Shown here in pieces: positions 42,395 to 49,900 of a stretch of DNA of 64,000 bases (positions are counted from its first letter, which is position 1; each line of letters starts with the position of its first letter). The notes below the pieces were generated by a model. That model saw only the letters and a list, made by a program, of their open reading frames with translations, did no database searches and was not told the DNA's origin. Source of the DNA: Solirubrobacter phytolaccae (GTDB lineage: Bacteria > Actinomycetota > Thermoleophilia > Solirubrobacterales > Solirubrobacteraceae); NCBI RefSeq assembly GCF_027587195.1, contig NZ_JAPDDP010000001.1:62001-126000 (forward strand), read 5' to 3'. Position numbers and translations under genes: made by a program.

Positions 42395-43120
42395 GTGAAG
42401 CGCTTCGTTGCGTTGGTCGCTGCTTTGAGCCTGGTGCCGGCGGGCACCGCCGCCGCGACCGGTGGGGGCCGGTCCGACGCGCTGAGGATCATCGACAACC
42501 CGCTGTTCGTCGCGGTCGACGGGCCGGGCTTCGTCGTCGGGCTGAGCCAGCTCGGCCTGTTCACGCACATCGACGACCGGCGGTTCGGCATCCCGCAGGC
42601 CGGGTTCCCGATCGTGCGCGAGTCGCAGCCGATGCCGACGACCGTGCGCCCGTTCCAGTGCGAGAACGGCACCTACCGCGTGGTGTCCGCGACGTTCGAG
42701 ACCGTCGAGCGGGCGTCGGTCACGGCGCTCCGGCCGCTGCCGTACCCGCCCGCGTTCGGGAACAGCTTCCCGGACATCTTTACGTTCGTCGGGACGCTCG
42801 ACGGCGCGGTCGTCCAGAACGAGGCCGGCGAGCAATTCAAGCTCTACATGTCCGACCTCGCCCACGAGGTGCTGACGAGCAAGTCGTTCACGTCGACGAA
42901 CCCGATCCACGCGTACTTCGTCGACTCGCGCGGCCGGGTGCGTGACCGCGCTTCGCTCGTCGGCCGGGTGAGCGTGGACCGCCGCACCGGCGAGGCCAAG
43001 CACGACATCGTCGACGAGGGCACATGCCATCAGACGGCGACGGTGCTCGGCCAGCCCGGCGTCAGCGTGTTCGGTCCGTTCTTCGTGCTCCCGTTCCCGA
43101 CGACGGTGGTCCGCCGCTAA
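42395..43120 (+). CDS. Secreted protein of unknown function
   Basis: A 241-residue exported protein. GTG start with strong Shine-Dalgarno GGAGGGAG (42382-42389). Signal peptide KRFVALVAALSLVPAGTAAA. The mature part is beta-rich (TYRVVSATFETVERASVTAL, FPDIFTFVGTLDGAVVQNE) with two cysteines (FQCENG and EGTCHQ). I cannot name a family. Divergent from the LAL regulator, which may control it. Its TAA interlocks with the convergent Ig-repeat protein's stop. Confidence 0.75.
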   Translation: MKRFVALVAALSLVPAGTAAATGGGRSDALRIIDNPLFVAVDGPGFVVGLSQLGLFTHIDDRRFGIPQAGFPIVRESQPMPTTVRPFQCENGTYRVVSATFETVERASVTALRPLPYPPAFGNSFPDIFTFVGTLDGAVVQNEAGEQFKLYMSDLAHEVLTSKSFTSTNPIHAYFVDSRGRVRDRASLVGRVSVDRRTGEAKHDIVDEGTCHQTATVLGQPGVSVFGPFFVLPFPTTVVRR

Positions 43121-46100
43121 CGGCGCTTCTTCGCGCCGAGCGACGTCTTCAGCGCCGCGGCCTTCCCGCCGGACAGGGTGGCCGTGGCGTTGAAGCGTCC
43201 GCGTGCGGTCGTCTTGACCGGGATCGTGAGGGTCACGATGCCCGTGCCCTTCGGGGGGCCGGTGACGACCGCGGTGCGGCCGGCGAGCTTGACCGTCGGC
43301 TTGCCGGCGCCCGAGAGCGTGGCGTTCTTGCCGAGCTTGTAGGTCGCGTGCTTGACGGTGCGGCCGGTGATCTGCAGCCCGCCGCCCCGCTTGATGGCCT
43401 TGGCCAGCGCGGGCGTCAGCTTGAAGCTCACGCCGCCGACGGCCCAGCGCGAGTCCACGCGCAGCAGCAGCGTACGGCTGCGGGCGCCGCGCTTCTGCGT
43501 GGCGGTGAGGATCGGCGCGCACTTGGCGGTGGCGATGACCAGCTTCACGGAGCGGGTGCGGCCCGTCTTCGGCGTGAGCTTGGCGACGATCGTGTGGTTG
43601 CGACCGGCGACGAGCTGGGCGGCGGTGACCTTGCCGCGGACGCGCTTGCCGTCCACGGTGATCGCGATCGCCTTGAGCTTGCGCGTCGGCCCGACGACGG
43701 CGAGCGTGGCCGGCGCGGCCTTGCTCACCTGCTTGCTGGAGGCCTTGAGCGCGAGCTTGAACTTGCCCGCGCCCGGGACGACCGAACTGCGCGCGATCGC
43801 CGTGCTCGAGAGCGTCGTGCACGCGGTCGGGGCGACGAGCGAGCCGGCGAGCGAGCCGAGGTCGCTGACGGCGGTGCCGGTGCCCGCGACGGCGGTGCCC
43901 GTGCCGGCGCTGTCGGTCACGACCACGGTCGCGCGGACGGTGAAGCCGCTGTCGGCGTCGGTGACGTCGTAGGTGTCGCCGGTCGCGCCCGGGATGTCCG
44001 TGCACACGCCGGCGGCGTCGCAGCGCTGCCACTGGTAGCGGTAGGTCGCGTCGCCCGTGGTCTGCCACTCGCCCTTGGTCGCGGTCAGGCGCTCACCCGG
44101 GGCGGGGTCGCCGGTGACCACCGGCGCGGTGACGAGCTGCGGGCCCGTCGCCTTGGCCGGAGCGACGACCGGCGCGGACGCGGCCTCCTCGACACCGGCC
44201 GAGCCGACGCCGTTGGACGCGGTCACGCGCGCCTTCAGGGCGTAGCCGACGTCGCTCGCCGTGAGCGTGTAGGACTGGGCGGTGGCGCCCGGGATGTCGG
44301 TGCACGTCGTGCCGGCCGTGTTGCAGCGCTGCCACTGGTAGGCGAGCACCGGGTCCGGCGTGCCGCTCCACTCGCCGTTGTTGGTGGTGACGGTCCGGCC
44401 GGCGGTGAAGACGCCGGAGACGACCGGCGCGACGGTGTTGACGGGGGCGGAGGCGACCAGCGCGGTCGGCTCGCCGACCTCGCTCGCCGTGCCGACGCCG
44501 TTGCTGGCGAGCACGCGGGCGCGGACGGTCTTGCCGCCGTCGGCGGCGACCAGCTTGTAGCTCGGGCCGGTGCCGACGAGCGCGCACGTCGCGCCGTCGC
44601 AGCGCTCCCACTGGGTGGCGTAGGTGATCGTCGCGGTGCCGGTCCAGGTGCCGTTCGAGGCGACGGTCAGCGTCGACCCGACGGCCGCCGTGCCGCTCAC
44701 CGTCGGCTTGACGGCGTTGACCGGGGGCGAGACCGTGATCGTCGCCGTGGCGGTGCCGTTCGCGCTCGCCGCGCCGACGCTGTTGGTCGCGGTGACGACC
44801 GGGCGCACGGTCTTGCCGACGTCGGTGGCGGTCAGCGTGTAGGTCTTGGCGGTGGCGCCGGCGATCGTCGTCCAGGTGCCGGAGACGTTGCGCTGCCAGG
44901 CGTAGGTGAACGTGGGCGCGGGGGAGCCGGTCCACGTGCCGTCGGTGGCGGTCAGCGTCGCGCCCTCGCGCACCAGGCCGGTCGCGGTCGGGGCGACCGT
45001 GTTCACGGGGGCGGCGTCGATCGCGGCGGTCGGGGTCGTGTCGGCGGTGGCGTTGCCGGCGGTGTTGGTGGCGGTCACGCGGGCACGGACCGTATTGCCC
45101 GTGTCGGCGGCGGCGAGCGTGTAGGTCGAGCTCGTGGCGCCGGCGATCGTCGTCCAGACGCCGTCGACGTTGCGCTGCCACGCGTACGTGTAGGTCAGCG
45201 GCGCGGTGCCGGTCCAGGTGCCGGTGGAGGTCGTGAGCGTCTGGCCGACGCGCTTGGTGCCGGTGACGGCCGGGGCGACGGTGTTGACCGGCGCGGTCGC
45301 GGCGATCGTCCCGGTGGCCGCGGTGGTCACGGGCGCGCTGCCGGCGCTGTTGGTCGCGGTCACGCGCGCCTTGAGCGTCTTGCCGGCGTCCGCGGCGGTG
45401 AGTGCATAGGTCTTGGCGGTCGCGCCGCTGATGTCGGTGCAGGTGCCGCTGACGCAGCGCTGCCACTGGTAGGCGTAGGTGAGCGGGCTCGTGCCGGACC
45501 AGGCGCCGTCGCCGACGGTCAGCGTCTCGCCGTCACGCTCGGTGCCGGTGATCGCCGGGACCGTCGTATTGAGCGGGGCGGCCGTGGCGGTCGCGGTCTG
45601 GGCGGAGGCGGCGGTCGCGTTGCCGGCCGCGTTGGTGGCCTTGACCTGGACGCGCAGCTTGGCGTCCTGGTCGGCGCGGGCGACCACATACGAAGCGGCA
45701 GTGGCGCCGGAGATGTCGGTCCAGGTCGAGCCGACGAGGCGCTGCCACTGGTAGGTGTAGGTCGCGGTCGGCGTGGCCGTCCAGGTGCCGGTGGAGGCGG
45801 TGAGCGTGTTCCCCGCGACCGGCGTGCCGGTGACGGCCGGGACGACCGTGTTGACCGGCGCCATCGTGACGACCGACGAGGCGGCGGTGACGTCGGCGGC
45901 GTTGCCCGCGGCGTTCGTCGCGGTGACCTTCGCCTTGACCGTCACGCCCGCGTCGGCGGCGACCAGCGTGTAGGTCTGGGCCGTGGCGCCGGCGATGTCC
46001 GCGCAGCCCGAGCCCGCCGCGTCGCAGCGTTGCCACTGGTAGGTGAAGGTCGGGGTCGTGCCGCTCCAGGTGCCGTTGGAGGTCGTGAGCGTCTGGCCGA

Positions 46101-47508
46101 CCTTGGTCGTGCCGGACAGCGCCGGATCGACGGTGTTGACCGGCGCGACGGCCGCGATCGTCGCGGTGGCGGCCGTGTTGGTCGTCGTGTTGCCGAGGTC
46201 GTTGGTGGCCTTGACCGCGGCCCGCACGGTGGTGCCGGCGTCGGCCGAGGCGAGCGTGTAGGTCTTCGCGGTGGCGCCGGCGATGTCGGTCCAGGTGCCC
46301 GAGACGTTGCGCTGCCACTGGTACGTGTACGCGAGGTCCGGCGTGCCGTTCCAGGTGCCGTCGGCGACCGTGAGCGTCTGGCCGTCGGTGGTCGTGCCGG
46401 AGACGGTCGGCGCGACCTCGTTGCTCGGCGCGTCCGGCGCGCGGTCGATCGCGGTGACGACCGCGGCCGGCGCGTAGACGTCGCCGGTGCTGGTGAAGGA
46501 CAGCGTGCCCGTGCTCGCGTTCGTCGCCAGCGCCCCCGACACGTTGAACACGTCGATGTCGGAGCCGAGCTGGTTCGGGTTGTTCGGGTTCTTGGCCGTG
46601 AACGCGACGCCGCTGCGCGTGTTGGAGGAGTTGAAGACGTCGCCGGCCGGGTTCAGGCCGTTGCTGAGCGCCGAGCCCGCGAACGTCGCCGTGTCACCGG
46701 TGCGGGTCGCGTCGCCCTCCCAGGCCACGATGCCCAGGCGCGCGGCCGGGGAGCCGCTCGGGACCTTCAGGCCGTTGACCGGGAAGGACACGGTGCCGCT
46801 CGTGCTCGAGACCGTCTTCAGGCCGTCCGCGACGCGCAGGTTGCGCTCGACCGAACCGCCCTTGTAGATCACGACGAGCGACCACGCGGCGTAGCGGTCG
46901 GCGCCCGTGCCGGCCTGGACGTTGGCGACCGTGTAGACGCCGTTGCCCGCGGCCTTGACCTGCGCGGTGACGTTCTTGAACGCGCTGTAGCGCGCCGTGC
47001 CGCCGTTCCAGGTGTCGAACGCGTCCGCGGTCTGCGACGCGTAGCTCGACGCGCCCGGCGTCTTGAAGAGCGCGACGCTCGCGAACGCCGCGTTCGGCGC
47101 CGCCGCCGGGGTCGGGGTGGAGGTGGCGCCCGACGGGATCGTCGCGTTCGCCGACGTGTCGCCGCTCCAGTACAGGCCCGCGAACAGCACGGTCGCGCCG
47201 GCCGGCATCGTCAGGGTCGAGGTGCTCGAGTCGAACGTGCTGCCGTCGCCGTCGACGTCTACGTAGGTCATGTTGAAGTCGTTGTCACGAGCACGCGTGG
47301 TCGCCGTGCCGCTCTGCGCAGCAGCACAGTCGGCGTCGGCGGCCGGGCAGGTCATGAGTCCATTGCCGATCAGCGCCATGTCGCCGTACTGGTCGGCGGC
47401 GAAGCGGGTGGTGAACTCCCGGTCCGCGCGGGCGGCGGGCGCGACGACGAGGACGGTCAGGACGGCAAGGGCGAAGGCGAGCACACGGCGGGTCATGCTC
47501 AAGGTCAT
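43117..47508 (-). CDS. Secreted Ig-like repeat surface protein
   Basis: About 1463 residues. Signal peptide MTRRVLAFALAVLTVLVVAP, cleaved near ARA. An N-terminal domain (~25-350) contains TVLFAGLYWSGDTS and WSLVVIYKGGSVERNLRVADG, as in DUF3344-type exported proteins. Then nine Ig-like repeats of ~95 residues (~355-1205), each of the form VNTVxPxVTGT...TYQWQR...DIxGAT...TYTL...VRxxVTATN. The C-terminal ~250 residues are beta-rich and Lys/Arg-rich. The start at 47508 or 47496 gives the signal peptide; the longer GTG at 47526 adds little. Likely a cell-surface or adhesin-like stalk; no enzyme motif seen. Confidence 0.85.
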   Translation of the reverse strand: MTLSMTRRVLAFALAVLTVLVVAPAARADREFTTRFAADQYGDMALIGNGLMTCPAADADCAAAQSGTATTRARDNDFNMTYVDVDGDGSTFDSSTSTLTMPAGATVLFAGLYWSGDTSANATIPSGATSTPTPAAAPNAAFASVALFKTPGASSYASQTADAFDTWNGGTARYSAFKNVTAQVKAAGNGVYTVANVQAGTGADRYAAWSLVVIYKGGSVERNLRVADGLKTVSSTSGTVSFPVNGLKVPSGSPAARLGIVAWEGDATRTGDTATFAGSALSNGLNPAGDVFNSSNTRSGVAFTAKNPNNPNQLGSDIDVFNVSGALATNASTGTLSFTSTGDVYAPAAVVTAIDRAPDAPSNEVAPTVSGTTTDGQTLTVADGTWNGTPDLAYTYQWQRNVSGTWTDIAGATAKTYTLASADAGTTVRAAVKATNDLGNTTTNTAATATIAAVAPVNTVDPALSGTTKVGQTLTTSNGTWSGTTPTFTYQWQRCDAAGSGCADIAGATAQTYTLVAADAGVTVKAKVTATNAAGNAADVTAASSVVTMAPVNTVVPAVTGTPVAGNTLTASTGTWTATPTATYTYQWQRLVGSTWTDISGATAASYVVARADQDAKLRVQVKATNAAGNATAASAQTATATAAPLNTTVPAITGTERDGETLTVGDGAWSGTSPLTYAYQWQRCVSGTCTDISGATAKTYALTAADAGKTLKARVTATNSAGSAPVTTAATGTIAATAPVNTVAPAVTGTKRVGQTLTTSTGTWTGTAPLTYTYAWQRNVDGVWTTIAGATSSTYTLAAADTGNTVRARVTATNTAGNATADTTPTAAIDAAPVNTVAPTATGLVREGATLTATDGTWTGSPAPTFTYAWQRNVSGTWTTIAGATAKTYTLTATDVGKTVRPVVTATNSVGAASANGTATATITVSPPVNAVKPTVSGTAAVGSTLTVASNGTWTGTATITYATQWERCDGATCALVGTGPSYKLVAADGGKTVRARVLASNGVGTASEVGEPTALVASAPVNTVAPVVSGVFTAGRTVTTNNGEWSGTPDPVLAYQWQRCNTAGTTCTDIPGATAQSYTLTASDVGYALKARVTASNGVGSAGVEEAASAPVVAPAKATGPQLVTAPVVTGDPAPGERLTATKGEWQTTGDATYRYQWQRCDAAGVCTDIPGATGDTYDVTDADSGFTVRATVVVTDSAGTGTAVAGTGTAVSDLGSLAGSLVAPTACTTLSSTAIARSSVVPGAGKFKLALKASSKQVSKAAPATLAVVGPTRKLKAIAITVDGKRVRGKVTAAQLVAGRNHTIVAKLTPKTGRTRSVKLVIATAKCAPILTATQKRGARSRTLLLRVDSRWAVGGVSFKLTPALAKAIKRGGGLQITGRTVKHATYKLGKNATLSGAGKPTVKLAGRTAVVTGPPKGTGIVTLTIPVKTTARGRFNATATLSGGKAAALKTSLGAKKRR
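43880..46440 (-). repeat. Nine tandem ~285-base Ig-like coding repeats
   Basis: Successive repeats begin near 46435, 46145, 45855, 45575, 45285, 45010, 44725, 44440 and 44135, each coding an Ig-like unit starting with N/L-T-V-x-P. Sequence identity is highest in the TWxGT, YQWQR and GATxxTYTL segments. Such arrays grow and shrink by recombination and are prone to assembly error. Confidence 0.8.
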
Positions 47509-47553
47509 CGGAGCGGTGACGATCACGTGAATCCTGGTTGCACCCGGGTTCTC

Positions 47554-47579
47554 TCAAGTTTCGGTCAAGGTCGCTCAAG
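47554..47579. promoter_or_regulatory. Helically phased TCAAG direct repeats
   Basis: TCAAG at 47554-47558, 47565-47569 and 47575-47579, spaced 11 and 10 bases, in the 145-base divergent gap between the Ig-repeat protein and the second heme peroxidase. Direct repeats one helical turn apart are typical of OmpR/PhoP-type regulator sites. Confidence 0.4.
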
Positions 47580-47653
47580 CCCGAGTTTTCCCACCGGCAC
47601 GTCCATGCGGGTTACGGTCGGATCAACATCGTCGTCCGCCGAGGAGCACGTCC

Positions 47654-49129
47654 ATGTCGATCGTCGAGCAGGAGCCCACGACCGCGACCGCCGAGGGGGA
47701 GACCCACCACGGCACGCTGATCCCGCGCGGCCAGGACGCGGTGCCCCGCTCGCCGCTGTTCGAGGGCCGCTTCGGGCGCATGTTCCGCTCGCTGCCCGCC
47801 CCGCGTCACGACCGCGACGCGCTGATCGCGCTCGGCAAGGCGATGGCGGACCGCGAGGCGCCGAGCGGCGACAACCCGAAGATCCCGTCGGCCTACACGT
47901 ACTTCGGCCAGTTCGTCGACCACGACATCACGTTCGACCCGCTCTCCGAGCTCAGCAAGTTCAACGACCCGGACGCGCTGACGAACTTCCGCTCACCGCG
48001 CTTCGACCTGGACTCGCTCTACGGCAACGGTCCGTCCGGCAGCCCGTTCCTGTACGAGTTCGCCAAGGCCGACCGGCGCGGCGTGCGGCTGCTGGAGGGC
48101 CGCAACCCCGAGGACAGCCCATTCGAGCGTCGCGACCTGCAGCGCAACGCCCAGGGCCGGGCGATCATCCCCGACCCGCGCAACGACGAGAACATCATCG
48201 TCTCCCAGCTGCACCACGCGTTCATCCGCTTCCACAACAACGTGGTGGAGAAGGTCGCCAAGGCCCAGCCGGCGCTCAAGGGCGCGGCGCTGTTCGCCGA
48301 GGCGCGGCGCGTGGTCACGTGGCACTACCAGTGGGTCGTGGTGCACGACTTCCTCCCGCGGATCATCGGTGAGGACCTGGCGAACGAGCTGCTCCCGGAC
48401 GCCGGTGAGCCGCAGCTGCGCTTCTTCGACCCGCGCGAAGGCGCGTTCATCCCGGTCGAGTTCTCCGGCGCCGCTTACCGCTACGGGCACAGCCAGGTCC
48501 GCCCGACCTACGACCTCAACGACATCGTCGTCGGCGTGCCGCTCTTCTCGGCCGCGAAGACCGCGGACGAGGACATCCTCGGCCACCTGAACGGCTTCCG
48601 GCCGCTGCCCGCGCTGTGGACGATCGACTGGCGCCACTTCGTCGAGATCGACGGCTCCCAGCCGCAGCTCACGCGCGAGATCGACACGCAGCTCGCGAAG
48701 CCGCTGCTCAAGCTCCCGGGCTCGATCGACGGCGCCAACACGGGCCTGCCGGTGCTCAACCTGCGCCGCGGCAAGGCCCTGCAGCTGCCGTCCGGGCAGG
48801 CGGTCGCGCAGGCCATCGGCGCGACACCCGTCAGCAACCTCGGGCTGGACCGCTTCAACCTGTCGGCGGCGCACCGGGCCGCGCTCGAGGCGGAGACGCC
48901 GCTCTGGTACTACGTCCTGCGCGAGGCCGAGAACGCGCCGCGCAACGGCCAGCGGCTCGGGCCGGTCGGCGGGCGGATCGTGGGCGAGGTGCTCGTCGGC
49001 CTGCTCGCGCACGACCCGCAGAGCTTCCTGCGCCAGCAGCCGACCTGGAAGCCGCAGGGCCTGAAGGCGGTCAAGGCGGGGCACTTCACGCTCGGCGACC
49101 TGCTGCGGTTCGCGACCATCGGGCAGTGA
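47654..49129 (+). CDS. Heme peroxidase, peroxinectin-like family
   Basis: A 491-residue animal-type heme peroxidase, a different subfamily from the gene at 636. Distal pair in FGQFVDHDITFDP (His90, Asp91), catalytic-region arginine likely in VRPTYDLN, proximal His279 in AYRYGHSQV, and the late RGKALQLPSGQ segment. GAGGAG (47641-47646) lies seven bases before the ATG. No signal peptide, so probably cytoplasmic; oxidises halides or organics with peroxide by family analogy. A strong hairpin follows the stop. Upstream lie phased TCAAG repeats. Confidence 0.93.
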   Translation: MSIVEQEPTTATAEGETHHGTLIPRGQDAVPRSPLFEGRFGRMFRSLPAPRHDRDALIALGKAMADREAPSGDNPKIPSAYTYFGQFVDHDITFDPLSELSKFNDPDALTNFRSPRFDLDSLYGNGPSGSPFLYEFAKADRRGVRLLEGRNPEDSPFERRDLQRNAQGRAIIPDPRNDENIIVSQLHHAFIRFHNNVVEKVAKAQPALKGAALFAEARRVVTWHYQWVVVHDFLPRIIGEDLANELLPDAGEPQLRFFDPREGAFIPVEFSGAAYRYGHSQVRPTYDLNDIVVGVPLFSAAKTADEDILGHLNGFRPLPALWTIDWRHFVEIDGSQPQLTREIDTQLAKPLLKLPGSIDGANTGLPVLNLRRGKALQLPSGQAVAQAIGATPVSNLGLDRFNLSAAHRAALEAETPLWYYVLREAENAPRNGQRLGPVGGRIVGEVLVGLLAHDPQSFLRQQPTWKPQGLKAVKAGHFTLGDLLRFATIGQ

Positions 49130-49169
49130 ATCCAGTCAGAACGAAAACAGACCACTAATCGGACTGAAA

Positions 49170-49193
49170 GGCCCCGCGAGGGTTTGCGGGGCC
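49170..49193 (+). terminator. Hairpin terminator after second heme peroxidase
   Basis: GGCCCCGC (49170-49177), eight-base loop, GCGGGGCC (49186-49193): perfect stem 40 bases past the peroxidase stop, preceded by AAAG but with little U-tract. Confidence 0.65.
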
Positions 49194-49236
49194 CGCGTTG
49201 ACACACCTCAACGGCGTCGGCCACCATCGCGTCCTG

Positions 49237-49788
49237 ATGCACGCGGATGTCATGGCGCCGCCGCGAGCGGCGAGTCTCGAGCTCCGCGCCTCGATGTCCT
49301 TCGACGAGTGGTCGGGGGTGGGCCGGCGGATCGCCCGTATCGCCAGCGGGAGCGCCTGGGCGCTGGGGGAGTGGCTGCTGTTCGGCGAGCGCCGGTTCGG
49401 CGCTCGCTACCGCTCCGCGATCGAGGCGACCGACCTCGACTACCAGACGCTGCGCAACTACGCCTGGGTCGCGCGCAACGTCGACGCGCCCCGGCGGCGC
49501 GACGAGCTGAGCTTCCAGCATCACGCGGAGGTCGCGTCGCTGCCGGCGCCCGAGCAGGACCTGTGGCTGCACCGGGCCGTGATGCACGGCTGGTCGCGCA
49601 ACGAGCTGCGCCGGCGGATGCGCGCGGACCGTGCCGCCGACCGCGCCGTGCCGGCGACGGTCGTGCGCGTCGAGGTCAGCTCGGACGTCGCCGAGCGCTG
49701 GCGGCGGGCCGCCGAGGCGGCCGACCAGGAGCTGCGCGAGTGGGTACGCGCGGTGACGACGGCCGCGGCCGACGCGACTCTCCACTAG
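49237..49788 (+). CDS. LmbU-like transcriptional regulator
   Basis: A 183-residue protein matching the LmbU family of actinomycete regulators: MSFDEWSGVGRRIARIASGS, WALGEWLLFGERRFGARYR, DLDYQTLRNYAWVARNV, LSFQHHAEVASLP and GWSRNELRRRM are the family blocks. LmbU activates lincomycin biosynthesis in Streptomyces; no antibiotic cluster is seen here, so its targets are unknown. ATG at 49237 or 49252 preferred over the TTG at 49198, which lies next to the terminator. No neighbouring gene is clearly linked. Confidence 0.85.
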   Translation: MHADVMAPPRAASLELRASMSFDEWSGVGRRIARIASGSAWALGEWLLFGERRFGARYRSAIEATDLDYQTLRNYAWVARNVDAPRRRDELSFQHHAEVASLPAPEQDLWLHRAVMHGWSRNELRRRMRADRAADRAVPATVVRVEVSSDVAERWRRAAEAADQELREWVRAVTTAAADATLH

Positions 49789-49808
49789 CGTCGGGATGAC
49801 GGCGCCCG

Positions 49809-49848
49809 GGAGGGCGAGCCCCCGGGCGAGCCCCCGGGCGAGCCCTCC
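49809..49848. repeat. 12-base tandem repeats inside a hairpin
   Basis: GCGAGCCCCCGG is repeated two and a half times (49814-49845), flanked by GGAGGGC (49809-49815) and GCCCTCC (49842-49848), so the array can fold on itself. Lies between convergent genes; likely part of transcription termination or a mutable GC array. Confidence 0.5.
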
Positions 49849-49881
49849 TAGCGACGCGAGGCCGCAGGCCGAGTCGTCGCC

Positions 49882-49899
49882 TGTCCCGCCGGCGGGACA
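49882..49899. terminator. Palindromic terminator between convergent genes
   Basis: TGTCCCGCC (49882-49890) and GGCGGGACA (49891-49899), an 18-base perfect palindrome one base from the stop of the endolysin-like gene. Suits bidirectional termination. Confidence 0.5.
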
Positions 49900-49900
49900 C

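Noticed and set aside
43024-48372. 1782-residue plus-strand frame over the Ig-repeat protein
   Set aside because: Repetitive Gly/Arg/Val shadow of the nine Ig repeats, with no start signal.
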